Assembly (NCBI GenBank): GCA_016869275.1
Contig: VGEO01000011.1
Span: 1-61,185 of the forward strand
DNA: 61,185 bases
Source of the DNA: Alphaproteobacteria bacterium
Lineage (GTDB): Bacteria; Pseudomonadota; Alphaproteobacteria; SHVV01
Reading direction: 5' to 3'
Shown here one piece after another: positions 1 through 9,024 of this stretch (the stretch's first letter is position 1; every line of letters starts with the position of its first letter). The notes under the pieces were generated by a model. The model had not been told where the DNA came from and ran no database searches. It saw only the letters and a program-made list of their open reading frames with translations. Made by a program: the position numbers and the translations under genes.

Positions 1-1581
1 GGGCGGGGCCGCGGGCTTCGCCGGTACCGGCTTCGCGGCCGCGGGGGCTTCGTCGGTCTCGTCCTTGGGAGCGTCGAACGGATTGGCGCTTCCGGGCTTC
101 GCCACCTTGCGCGGCGCGTCGTCGGCCGGCGCGCGGTTGACGCCGCCGTCGGTGAGCGCGATGCGGAGCACCTTGACGGTGTCCATATCGAGCTCGAACG
201 GATTGAGCCGGGCGGCGTCGCAGGTGACCACCGTGCTGGTCGGTTTGGTCCGATCGCCGATCGGCGTCGCCGCTTCTTTCGTCACCGTGTCGATATCGAG
301 CCGGCCGGCGGCGGCGATCAGCCGATACACGTTCTTCATGCCGTCGCTCACCCCGGTGACGAGGTTGATCATGGTGTTGAAGGTCTGGGTCTGGGCGTCC
401 AGCACCTCGAGGTCGGTGGCGCGGCTGGCGGCGCGCAGCTTGATGCGCGAGTCTTCGGAGTTGCTCGCGATATCGACGGCGCTGCGGAGCAGGACGATCT
501 GCTGGCACGCGGTCTTGGCCAGCGTCCACTGCACGCGCACCTCCTCCTTGACCCGCCGCGCCGCGGTTTCGCGATCGAAGATCGAGGCCGCGTAGGAGAA
601 CGCGGCCTGCGAGGAGCTCGCCTGTTTGGCAAAGCCCGAGAACAGATCCCACGACGCCTGCAGCAGCACCGACCAGTCGCGGCGCGTCCCGCGCGAAGCG
701 TCGACGTCCTCGCGATAGCTCGACCGTCCGACCAGGTCGACGCGCGGGAAGAAATCGGCGGCGACTTCGCGCTGGCGGGTGCGGGCGATGTCGATCTGGC
801 GTTCGCTGCTCGCGATCTCGGGGTGCAGCGCGATCGCCATGTCGACCGCCTCTTCGAGCGTGTCGGGCACCACGCGGAGCGGCGGCACCGGCAGGCGCAT
901 CTCGGCGGCATTCGGCCGGCGGTCGAACACCTGGGTGTAGCGGACCTGCGCGACCTCGTACTGCTGCTGGGCGACGACGCGGCGCTCTTGCGCGAGTTGC
1001 AGGCGCGAGCGGGCGAGCGCCACGTCGACCGAGGTGCCGGCGCCGGCGGCGAGCTTCTTCTCCTCGAGGTCGACCTGATGGACGATCGCTTCCTCGTTGA
1101 TGAGGGCGAGGTCGTAGAGGAGCGCGCGCGAAAAGACCTCGAGATAGGTCTCGATGCCGGTCACGATCAGTTCCTGGGTGGTCGCTTCGAGCCGCACCTC
1201 GGCGGCTGCGCGGTTGAGTTCGGCCTCGCGCTTGATGTGGTCCTTGCGGTCGGCGTCGTAGAGGTTCTGCGTGAAGGTGAGCGAAACCTGATCGCGCTGG
1301 ATCGGCTTGACCAACTCAGCGCTTCGCGTCGCCGGCGAATCGACGTTATCGACGCCGGTGTCGGCGCTCAACGCGATCCGCGGCAGGAACGGCGCCGCCG
1401 CGCCGCGGATGCCTTCGCCCGCGGCCGAAATCCGTTCGCGGTCGGCCAAGATGCGCGGGTTGTTGCGGACCAGGCGCTCGAGTTCGACCTCGAGCGGCTG
1501 GGCGCAGAGCTCGACGGTCGCGCTCGCGGCCAATGCCGCAGCGACGACTCCACAGCGAGCGAATCGGGCGATCGCGCTCAT
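1..1581 (-). CDS. tolC: TolC-family outer membrane efflux/secretion protein (partial, runs off the left edge)
   Basis: The minus strand reads open from an ATG at 1581 to the window edge (527 codons, no stop), so the C-terminus lies outside. Residues 1-27 form a Sec signal peptide ending near ELCAQP. After that come two TolC-type halves, each with long heptad-like helices (for example VDVALARSRLQLAQERR and, in the second half, EVAADFFPRVDLVGRSS). In the family this protein forms a trimeric outer membrane channel for type I secretion. The visible end is an Ala/Pro/Lys-rich tail after the second half. Its partners HlyD and the ABC exporter lie at 4.5-8.2 kb on the same strand, separated from it by a cyclase gene on the opposite strand. 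A GAGGAG motif lies 14 bases before the ATG, farther than ideal, so the exact start is not certain. Confidence 0.9.
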   Translation of the reverse strand, partial: MSAIARFARCGVVAAALAASATVELCAQPLEVELERLVRNNPRILADRERISAAGEGIRGAAAPFLPRIALSADTGVDNVDSPATRSAELVKPIQRDQVSLTFTQNLYDADRKDHIKREAELNRAAAEVRLEATTQELIVTGIETYLEVFSRALLYDLALINEEAIVHQVDLEEKKLAAGAGTSVDVALARSRLQLAQERRVVAQQQYEVAQVRYTQVFDRRPNAAEMRLPVPPLRVVPDTLEEAVDMAIALHPEIASSERQIDIARTRQREVAADFFPRVDLVGRSSYREDVDASRGTRRDWSVLLQASWDLFSGFAKQASSSQAAFSYAASIFDRETAARRVKEEVRVQWTLAKTACQQIVLLRSAVDIASNSEDSRIKLRAASRATDLEVLDAQTQTFNTMINLVTGVSDGMKNVYRLIAAAGRLDIDTVTKEAATPIGDRTKPTSTVVTCDAARLNPFELDMDTVKVLRIALTDGGVNRAPADDAPRKVAKPGSANPFDAPKDETDEAPAAAKPVPAKPAAPP

Positions 1582-1863
1582 CGGTCGGTACTCAACTCCT
1601 CGATTCGATAGGATAAAATAGAGCGAAGAAAACCTAAATATATTAAGGAGATAGGGGCATTCTCTCGTTCAAGTCCTGAATCGGGCGGTGTGACCCAACA
1701 TATGCGGCATCCGGCTGCATCGGATTCTATAGGTTGGGGTCGTACCGTATGCACAACCGCTGCGCGATATGACCTTTTCGAACCGGCGGTCTAAAATCGC
1801 GCTCGTTGTTTCAACGCGACGTCGACCCGAGCGACGTCGAACAATCGGGGCGGGGCGTTACCG
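1582..1863. promoter_or_regulatory. Divergent promoter region between tolC and the CHASE2 cyclase gene
   Basis: This is the only gap between two divergent genes here and must hold both promoters. Around 1605-1655 it is unusually AT-rich for the window (TAAATATATTAAGGAG and similar), which suits a promoter for tolC. Nearer the cyclase gene, two copies of GCGACGTCGA start at 1816 and 1831, spaced 15 bp start to start; each contains the palindrome CGACGTCG, a possible operator. No -35/-10 pair is convincing by eye. Confidence 0.4.
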
Positions 1864-4191
1864 ATGGCCGTCAGTCAAGAGAGCGTCGTCGCGCGCGAAA
1901 GCATTTGGACGCGGGTGACGAGCCGGTTTCGCCGCGAGCGGTCCGGCATCCGCCATTCGTTCTGGTGGCACGTCAAGAACTGGTTCGGCAAAGGGCGCTG
2001 GATCGGACTGATCGTGCTGTTCGGGCTCGGCGTGCTGCGCGTGCTGGACCCGTTGCCGGTGCAATACCTGCGCCACCAGGTTTTTGATCTCTATCAGCGA
2101 ATCCAACCGCGGCCGACCGCCGAGAATCCGCCGACCTTGATCGTCGACCTCGACGAGGAAAGCCTGGCCGAGATCGGCCAGTGGCCGTGGCCGCGCACGA
2201 TCGTGGCGCAGATGCTGCAGCGGCTGATGGAAGCGGGGGCGGCGGTAGTCGGCTTCGACATCATCTTCGCCGAGCCGGACCGCATGTCGCCGTCGGCGTT
2301 CGCGGCGTCGACGCCCCAGCTCGATCCCGAGACGCAGAACAAACTCAAGCAGATCGTCAGCAACGATCTCGTGTTCGCGAACGTGCTCAAGGGCAGCCGC
2401 GCCGTGGTCGGGCAGTCGGGCTATCACCGCGCGCTCGAGAAATCGGACGCGCGTCCGCCGAAACGCGCGGCGGTCAACTGGCGCGCGCCGAAAGGCCTCG
2501 ATCCCAAGGTGTTCGCGTACAAGTTCGCCTCGATCGTCCGCAACATACCCGAGCTCGAAGCGGCCGCGCCGGGGCTCGGCATGATCACGGTCGAAGCCGA
2601 TCCGGACGGCGTCGTGCGGCGCGTGCCGGCGGTGATCGAGGTGCAGGGCCAAGTCTACCCGTCCTTGACGATGGAAATGCTGCGCGTCGCCGTCAATCCG
2701 CGCAGCGTCGTGTTCATCACCGTCGACCAGGAAGGGATCAAGAAGGTCGCGGTCACCCGCGATCTCGAGGTGCCGACCGACGCGCGCGGCAATACCTGGG
2801 TTTATTTCGCGAAGCCGGACCGCGAGAAGCGCTACGTGTCGGCCAAGGACGTCATCGCCGGCACGGTGCCGCCCGAGCGCATCCGCGGCAAGCTCGTCCT
2901 GATCGGAACGTCGGCGACCGGGCTCCTCGATATCCGCAACACGCCGATCTCCCAGACGCTGCCCGGGGTCGAGGTCCACGCCAATCTGCTCGAAACGATT
3001 CTCGCCAAAGCCAATCTCGACTACCCGCGCAACGCCATCGGCCGCGAGATATCGATCGCGCTGATCGCCGGTCTCCTCATGGTGATCCTGGTGCCGATGG
3101 TGGGCGCGGCGTGGACGCTGGGGCTGGTCGTAGTCACGGTCGGCGGAACGATCGGCTACTCGTGGTACCAGTTCACCGAGCTCCGCTCGTTCGTCGACAC
3201 CACCTTCCCGGTGCTGACCACGATCATCATGTACTCGCTCCTGACGTACGCGAGCTACGCCAAGACCGCTGCTGAGCGCAAACAGGTGCGGAGCGCGTTC
3301 GGCCAATACCTCTCGCCCGCGCTCCTGGAACAGCTCGCCGACGATCCGACCCGGCTCAAGCTGGGCGGCGAGAAAAAAGAAATGACGATGATGTTCTCCG
3401 ACATCCGCGGCTTCACCACGATCTCGGAGACCTTCAAGTCGAACCCGGAAGGCCTGACCAAGCTCATCAACCGCTTCCTGACGCCCTTGACCGACATGAT
3501 CATGAAGCGGCAGGGCACGATCGACAAATACATGGGCGACGCCATCATGGCGTTCTGGAACGCGCCGATGGACGATACGCAGCACGCCAAGCACGCGCTC
3601 GAAGCGGCGCTGGCGATGCGCGACGCGATCCCGACCATCAACGACGCCTGCAAGGCCGAGGCCGAGGCCGAGGGCCGCGCCTACCACTATCTCAAGGTCG
3701 GGATCGGCGTGAATTCCGGCGAGGTCGTGGTCGGCAACATGGGGTCGGATCAGCGTTTCGACTATTCGGTGCTGGGCGATGCCGTGAACCTCGCCTCGCG
3801 CCTCGAAGGCCAGTCCAAGCCCTACGGCGTCACCATCGTCGTCGGCGACGATACCTACCAAAAGGTCAAGGACGACTTCGCCACGCTCGAGCTCGACTTG
3901 ATCGCGGTCAAGGGCAAGAAGGAGGCGGTCCGCATCCACACGCTGATCGGCGACGCCACGGTCAAGGCGATGCCCGAGTTCAAGGCGCTGGCCGAGAAGC
4001 ACGCCGCGATGATCGCCGCCTACCGCAAGCAGGACTGGACCGGCGCCGCGGCGCTGGTCGAGGAATGCCGCGCGCTCGACAAGTGGGAGCTGGGCGAGTT
4101 CTACGACCTCTACGCCGAGCGACTGCTCGAGTTCCAGGTCGACCCGCCCGGGGCCGCGTGGGACGGCGTCTACGTCGCCAAGTCGAAGTAG
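1864..4191 (+). CDS. CHASE2-domain class III adenylate/guanylate cyclase
   Basis: A 775-residue membrane nucleotide cyclase. One TM helix (about 46-62) leads into an extracytoplasmic CHASE2 sensor domain (about 68-395, with LIVDLDEESLAEIGQWPWPR near its start and a conserved core near GFDIIFAEPD). Three closely spaced TM helices follow (about 397-465), then a cytoplasmic class III cyclase domain (about 500-690). Both metal-binding aspartates are present, in MMFSDIRGFTTISE and in YMGDAIMAFWNAP, as is the NLASRLEGQSK motif, so it should be active. About 75 helical residues follow the cyclase domain. It is inserted on the opposite strand between tolC and the HlyD/ABC genes, which suggests that its cyclic nucleotide signal and the secretion system are linked, but that is inference. 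Whether it makes cAMP or cGMP cannot be told safely. Confidence 0.93.
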   Translation: MAVSQESVVARESIWTRVTSRFRRERSGIRHSFWWHVKNWFGKGRWIGLIVLFGLGVLRVLDPLPVQYLRHQVFDLYQRIQPRPTAENPPTLIVDLDEESLAEIGQWPWPRTIVAQMLQRLMEAGAAVVGFDIIFAEPDRMSPSAFAASTPQLDPETQNKLKQIVSNDLVFANVLKGSRAVVGQSGYHRALEKSDARPPKRAAVNWRAPKGLDPKVFAYKFASIVRNIPELEAAAPGLGMITVEADPDGVVRRVPAVIEVQGQVYPSLTMEMLRVAVNPRSVVFITVDQEGIKKVAVTRDLEVPTDARGNTWVYFAKPDREKRYVSAKDVIAGTVPPERIRGKLVLIGTSATGLLDIRNTPISQTLPGVEVHANLLETILAKANLDYPRNAIGREISIALIAGLLMVILVPMVGAAWTLGLVVVTVGGTIGYSWYQFTELRSFVDTTFPVLTTIIMYSLLTYASYAKTAAERKQVRSAFGQYLSPALLEQLADDPTRLKLGGEKKEMTMMFSDIRGFTTISETFKSNPEGLTKLINRFLTPLTDMIMKRQGTIDKYMGDAIMAFWNAPMDDTQHAKHALEAALAMRDAIPTINDACKAEAEAEGRAYHYLKVGIGVNSGEVVVGNMGSDQRFDYSVLGDAVNLASRLEGQSKPYGVTIVVGDDTYQKVKDDFATLELDLIAVKGKKEAVRIHTLIGDATVKAMPEFKALAEKHAAMIAAYRKQDWTGAAALVEECRALDKWELGEFYDLYAERLLEFQVDPPGAAWDGVYVAKSK

Positions 4192-4284
4192 CGCCGCGGC
4201 GGTCGACTTTCCGCGCGCCGGGATCGTGGCCGCGGAACCCGCGGCTCGTCAGCTCGAATTCGATCCGCACGCGCTGCCAAAAAG

Positions 4285-4400
4285 GGGGCACACCCTCAAT
4301 GCTCCCTCCCCCGCGGAGCGGAGCGGGGGAGGGAGTATCGAGGCGCAGGGAGGGAGCATCGAGGGTATGCCCCTTTCCATTCCAAGCTCACTACGTTCGC
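4285..4400. repeat. Family A palindromic intergenic repeat
   Basis: The 356-bp gap 4192-4547, between the converging cyclase and HlyD genes, has no gene. Its centre is a GC-rich element with inverted CTCCCTCCCCCGCGGAG / CGGGGGAGGGAG arms, flanked by ACCCTCAATGCTCCCTCCC and GGGAGCATCGAGGGTATGCC, which pair as an outer stem. The same units recur near 41.5-41.8 kb and 57.9-58.0 kb. In RNA either strand would fold into a long hairpin and could end transcription from both sides. Confidence 0.75.
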
Positions 4401-4547
4401 TCCTCCCTCGAGGGAGCGCGACCCCAACCTACGAGCGATGAACCGGTTGGCGAGCGGCGCCGAGCGGCGCGTCGAACCGACGACCGCAATGGCAGCGCGG
4501 CGCAAGACCCGCTTCGCGTCCCGTCCGCGACGCTAAAGTTCTCTAGA

Positions 4548-5837
4548 CTAGCGCTCGCGGAAGCTCTCGTGCTGGAGCTTCAAGACCGGGCGCAGCAGGT
4601 AGTCGACCACCGACTTCGAGCCGGTCTTGATATCGACCGTCGCCTGCATGCCGGGCGTGATCGGCAACTCGCCTTCGACCTTGCCGAGATAGGTTTTCTC
4701 GGTCTCGACGATGACGCGGAAGAACGGAATGCCCTTCTCGTCGACGTTGGCGTCGGGCGCGATCTGGGTCACCTTGCCGAGCAGCGCGCCGTAGCGGGCG
4801 AAATCGTAGGTCGAGACCTTGACCTTGGCCTCCTGGCCTTCCTCGACGTAGCCGCGGTCGATCGGGTTGAGCTTGGCCCGGATCAGCACCTTGGCCCCGA
4901 CCGGCACGATCTCCATGATCGGTTCGCCGGCCTGGACCACGCCGCCGATGGTGTGGTGCTTCAGGTTCTTGACGATGCCGTCGATCGGCGCGCGGATCGT
5001 GGTCCGGCTCGCGGTCTCGGTCGCCTTCTCCAGGAGCTCCTTGGTCGAGGCCATCGTCTTCTCGGTGGTGTTGTACTCGTCCTGCGCGATGCGGCGGAAT
5101 TTGAGCGTCTCCTCGCGCTCGCGTTCCCGCGCCTCGGCCTGCGAGGCGCGCGCCTTGTCCTGCGCGACCTTGGTGCCCTTGATTTCGCCGTCGAGCGCGC
5201 CCAGTTCGCGCTCGAGCTTCAGATGCTCGACCTGCGGCGTCAGCTTCTGCTCCAGCAGATCCTTCGAAATCTGGAAATTCTTCTTGGCGAGCTTGAGATC
5301 GGCGCTGAGCGTCGTGATCTTCGACTCAAGCTCCTTGATCTCGAGCTCCTTCTGCTTGCCGATCTGCCGGTGCGAGGACAGCGCGCTTTCGAGTTCGTTC
5401 TTGCGCGCTTCGAAAGCATCGGCCTCGGTGCGGACGAACTCGGGCCGGCGGCTGGCGACGTCGGGCGGAAACGCGAGCGGCTTGTTGCGGGCTTCGGCAT
5501 CGAGCCGCGCGAGCTTGAGGATGAGGCCGTCGAGGCGTACCTGCAATTCGTCGCGATTGACCGCGGTCGCCGACAGCGTGAGCTGAAGCAGCGGGTCGCC
5601 CTCCTTGACCTTGGAGCCGTCGTCGATGTGGATGTCGCGGATGACCCCGCCCTCGAGGTGCTGCACGACCTTGACTTGCCCCTGCGGGATCACTTCGCCG
5701 GTCGCGGTCGCCACCTCCTCGAGGTGGGTGAGGAACGCCCAGATCGTCCCGATCCCGAGGATGAACATGATCACCCAGGCCAGCGGGCGCATGGTCGGGA
5801 TCGGATGATGGGCAACTAGTTCGTCGAGCCGGCTCAT
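4548..5837 (-). CDS. HlyD-family type I secretion periplasmic adaptor
   Basis: 429 residues, the usual size for HlyD/PrtE-type membrane fusion proteins. A short cytoplasmic N-terminus is followed by one TM helix (about 17-37, VIMFILGIGTIWAFL). Next come a first lipoyl half (TGEVIPQGQVKVVQHLEGG), a long coiled-coil hairpin (about 100-265, rich in Glu/Lys/Leu), the second lipoyl half (TTIRAPIDGIVKNLKHHTIG) and a beta-barrel domain. The C-terminal PGMQATVDIKTGSKSVVDYL motif is typical of HlyD proteins. It bridges the inner membrane ABC exporter and TolC. It lies 26 bp downstream of the ABC gene on the same strand, so the two form an operon. Confidence 0.93.
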   Translation of the reverse strand: MSRLDELVAHHPIPTMRPLAWVIMFILGIGTIWAFLTHLEEVATATGEVIPQGQVKVVQHLEGGVIRDIHIDDGSKVKEGDPLLQLTLSATAVNRDELQVRLDGLILKLARLDAEARNKPLAFPPDVASRRPEFVRTEADAFEARKNELESALSSHRQIGKQKELEIKELESKITTLSADLKLAKKNFQISKDLLEQKLTPQVEHLKLERELGALDGEIKGTKVAQDKARASQAEAREREREETLKFRRIAQDEYNTTEKTMASTKELLEKATETASRTTIRAPIDGIVKNLKHHTIGGVVQAGEPIMEIVPVGAKVLIRAKLNPIDRGYVEEGQEAKVKVSTYDFARYGALLGKVTQIAPDANVDEKGIPFFRVIVETEKTYLGKVEGELPITPGMQATVDIKTGSKSVVDYLLRPVLKLQHESFRER

Positions 5838-5863
5838 GACCGTGACCTCATAACCGTCTTCGC

Positions 5864-8181
5864 TCAGGAACGAATACCGCGGCGGCGTTTGGATTCATCG
5901 AGCGGAATGACCGAACCGCCGGGCGCCGCCGCGGGCGGCGGCTCGGCGGGCTCGGCGTCGATCGGAACGCAGGTGGTCGGCGTCGTTTCGCTTTCGGGAC
6001 CGGCGACGACGGCGGCCGGGATGCCGATGGTGGCGATGACCGGAGCCGGGGCCGATGGCGGCGGTGCGGCGACCGGCGCGGCCGCTGCGATGGGCGCGGG
6101 CGGCGCGGGCGATGCGGCTGGCACGATCGGCGCAGCCGGCGGCGCTTCGGCTTCGCTCATCGCCGGCAGGCCGATCGGCGGCAGGCCGAGGTCGGGCCCG
6201 AGGGCGGCCGGCGGAGGCGCCGCGGCCGGGACTGAAACCGAACGTCCGCCCAAGGCCGTGAGCGCCGGTTGGCCCATGGCGGCGGGGTCGGCGACCGGCG
6301 GGCTCGGGCGAGGCGGCAGCGACGCGGGCAGTTCGCCGAGCGCCGCGCGCATCGCCTCGCTCGAGGCCTCGGAATAGGCCGGCGGCGGCGCGGCCGCCGG
6401 CTTGGGCGCGCGCATCTGGGTCGCGCCGGCGGCGAGCTGCGGCAGGATGTCTTCGGGCGCGCCGGCGCGGACGAGGCGGCCCTTCTGCAGCACCAGCACC
6501 TGGTCGCACCCGGCCAGCATCTGACCGGAATGGGTGACGATGGAATGGGTGACGATGATGACGGTCTTGCCCGACTCGGCGTAGCCGCGGAGCGAGGCCA
6601 CCAGCTCGGCCTCGCCCTCGCGGTCCAAGTTACTCGACGGCTCGTCGAGGATGACGACCGGCGGCGAGCCGATGAAGGCGCGCGCGATCGCCAGGCGCTG
6701 GCGCATGCCGCCCGGGAGCTTGCGGCCGACCTCGCCGATGTCGGTGGCGTAGCCGTCGGAGAGATCGATGATGCGCTCGTGCAGGCCCGAGGCCTTGGCC
6801 GCCTCGATCACCTGCTGGTCGGTGGCGCCGAGCGTGCCCTTGGCGATGTTCTCGCGGATCGAGCCGGCGAACAGGAACACCTCCTGCGGCACATAGCCGA
6901 TCCACTTGGCGAGATCGTGACGCGCGAATTGCGCGATGTCGGCGCCATCGATCAGAATGCGGCCGCTCGAGGGCTGGTAGAGGCCCTGCAGCATCTTGAT
7001 CAGCGTGGTCTTGCCCGAGCCGTTGGGCCCCATCACCGCGACCATCGTGCCCGGTTTGATGGTGAGCCGCATGTCGTCGATGACCGGCTTGGGCTCGTCG
7101 CCGTAGCGGAACGTCACGTGCTCGACCGTGATCTCGCCCTTGGGCAGGTCGACGGTGACGCCGGTCGACTGGCGGTCCTCGGCGGTGGCGAAGGTCTCGC
7201 CCAGGCGCGTGACCGCCTGCTTGAACTGCGCGTAGTTGCGCCATGACCCGACCAGTTGGTTGAACGGCCCGAGCACGCGGCCCATCAGCATATTGGCCGC
7301 GATCAGCGAGCCCATGGTCAGTTCCTGGTTGATGATCGCGACCGCGCCGACGCCGGTCATCAGGATCGTGCTCACCAGCGACAGGATGGCGCCGAAATTG
7401 GCGTACTGGTCGGCCAACTTGCCGCGCACCAGCGACTCTTCGATGGTGTTGGCGTGGCGGTCCTCCCACAACGGCCGGATGGTGCGATCGAGCGCCAGGG
7501 CCTTGACCGTGGTGCGGCCGGCGATGGTCTCGGCCAGGATCGCGTCGCGGCCCAGGCCGACCTGCTTCTCGGCGGCGCTCAAGGTCGCGAGCTTGTCGGC
7601 CGAGCGCCACGCCAGGAAGATGAAGGTCGGCAGAATGATCGCCAGCACCCAGACGATCGGCTTGGCGATGATGAAAATGACGGCGAGGAACAGGATCGCG
7701 AACGGCAGATCGGTGACCAGGAGCGCCGAGGGGCCGGACAGCGTGTTGCGCACCATCTCGGCGTCGCGGAACAGCGCCTGCCAGTGGGCGTTGGGCTTGC
7801 TCTCGAGAACCGGGAGCGGGATGTTGAGCAGCTTGTCGAACAGCTTGCGCCCGACCCCGGCGTCGATCCGCAGCGCCGCCTTCTGCATGATGCGGCCGCG
7901 CGACTGGCGCAGGATCAAATCGAAGGTCACCACCAGCACCATGCCGATCATCAACCCTTCGAGGGTCGAGAACCGGCGGTGGCGATGACGCGGTCGTAGA
8001 CCTAGTTCGAGAACACCGGCACCGCTAGCGCGAGCAGGTTCACGAACAACGACATCACCAGCACTTCGCGGAAAATCGGCCGCAGCGGGCGCACGAAGTC
8101 GCGCAGCCAGTCGTTGGCCGCCGCCGCCGCCTGCTTCGCCGCCGATTCCTTGGCGTCGGACTTGGGTGCCGCTTGCGCCAT
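5864..8181 (-). pseudogene. Type I secretion ABC exporter (permease-ATPase), interrupted by an amber codon and a frameshift
   Basis: The natural start is the ATG at 8181. The frame runs through MAQAAPKSDAKESAAKQ and a first TM helix to VFSN, then hits TAG (8002-8004) where exporters have the Gln of LQVYDRV. It continues VYDRVIATAG and loses the frame at about 7971-7980; one extra base there would restore RVIATAGFSTLEGLMIGM. Downstream the exporter is complete: TM bundle, Walker A GPNGSGKTT, Q-loop YVPQEVFLF, signature LPGGMRQRLAIARAF (usual LSGGQ altered) and Walker B VVILDEPSSNLD. The H-loop holds a 15-bp tandem duplication giving IVTHSIVTHS. A Pro/Ala-rich tail of about 170 residues ends the protein. 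A longer open frame that reads upstream to 8317 is not exporter sequence. Either a decayed gene or sequence errors; it lies just upstream of hlyD. Confidence 0.85.
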
Positions 8182-8441
8182 CAGGTAAGACCGCCCCGCA
8201 CTGGTCGATAGTCAAACATCTGAATATATTCTCGTAACCTATTATTGTAAAAAGATAAATTACCGCCCACGTCGACCCGCGCTCGGCACCGGTCGAAGCC
8301 GGTCCGATCGCTATCATACGAACGACGGTCGGCGTGTGACGGAAGCCACACGTAAACGCAGGATTATAGGGTTATTCCGAGGATTTCCAAAACGACGACG
8401 GGGGTGGGCAAATCCGAGGATAGCCTTTAGAAGCAACGGCC
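8182..8441. promoter_or_regulatory. Divergent intergenic region with AT-rich promoter candidate
   Basis: The gap separates the leftward secretion operon from the rightward thioesterase gene. Positions 8218-8265 are strikingly AT-rich (TCTGAATATATTCTCG, TATTATTGTAAAAAGATAAA) against the GC-rich background and are the best candidate for the ABC-hlyD promoter. A short AT-rich stretch (8355-8400) may serve the thioesterase. No known regulator site was recognised. Confidence 0.4.
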
Positions 8442-8873
8442 ATGAGCGCCAGCGATCACGACGTTCCCGCGGGATTTTCGCTCCGCCGTTTGGGCGGCGG
8501 ATTCTATGGACTGGTGGGACCGGCCTACCTCGCCGAGACGGGCGGCCGGCGTCGCTACGGGTTGCGCGCCGACGAGCGCCACACCAACCCCGACGGCCCG
8601 ATCCATGGCGGGCTCCTGATGACCGTGATGGACATGGTGCTGTCGGCGACCGTCGATCACGCGTTGGGCGGCGGCATCCCGTTCTCGACCGTGAGCCTCA
8701 ACTGCGACTTCCTGGCGCCGGTCGAACCGGGCGACTGGATCGAGGGCGAGGGCGAGATCACGCGCCGGACCGCGGCGCTCGTGTTCCTGCGGGGCCGGTT
8801 GTCGGTCGCGGGCAGCGACATCATGACCGCGAGCGGCGTCTGGCGGGTGTTCGCGAAAGCGCGGCCGCGGTGA
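8442..8873 (+). CDS. PaaI-like hotdog-fold acyl-CoA thioesterase
   Basis: 143 residues, typical of small single-domain hotdog thioesterases. The diagnostic segment NPDGPIHGGLLMTVMDMVLS carries the His-Gly-Gly turn and catalytic acidic residue of the PaaI/YbgC class. It is followed by the strand FSTVSLNCDFLAPVEPGDWI and a final strand with ASGVWRVF. Such enzymes hydrolyse acyl-CoA or phenylacyl-CoA thioesters in the cytoplasm. It stands alone on the plus strand but abuts the leftward acyl-CoA block, so acyl-CoA recycling is the likely role; the substrate is unknown. Confidence 0.85.
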   Translation: MSASDHDVPAGFSLRRLGGGFYGLVGPAYLAETGGRRRYGLRADERHTNPDGPIHGGLLMTVMDMVLSATVDHALGGGIPFSTVSLNCDFLAPVEPGDWIEGEGEITRRTAALVFLRGRLSVAGSDIMTASGVWRVFAKARPR

Positions 8874-8885
8874 GGCGATCGGCTC

Positions 8886-9021
8886 GCCCCCACCCGGCGC
8901 TTCGCGCCGACCTCCCCCGCCGGGGCCCGGCGGGCGAGGGTGTCAATTGACATAACTCCCTCCCTCGCGCGCCCGCGCGGGGGGAGGAGGGGCCCGGCAC
9001 GAACGCGCCGGGAGGTGGGAG
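8886..9021. repeat. Family B palindromic intergenic repeat
   Basis: A GC-rich element between converging genes. It holds the perfect hairpin CGGCGC-TTC-GCGCCG (8895-8909), then ACCTCCCCCGCCGGGG with a pairing GGCGGGCGAGGGTG. A second part has CTCCCTCCCTCGCG and GGGGGGAGGAGGGG arms. The same CGGCGC-(T/C)TC-GCGCCG core followed by a CTCCC tract is found at 27692 and 28988, and a diverged one near 19782. It may act as a two-way terminator here. Confidence 0.7.
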
Positions 9022-9024
9022 CAT

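Noticed and set aside
1858-4002. Very long open frame on the minus strand opposite the CHASE2 cyclase
   Set aside because: Rich in Arg, Asp, His and Gly with no fold-like pattern; a by-product of GC-rich codon use in the real gene, whose motifs are all on the plus strand.
8182-8317. Upstream extension of the ABC exporter frame to 8317
   Set aside because: Those residues come from the wrong frame before the frameshift; the family sequence starts at ATG 8181.
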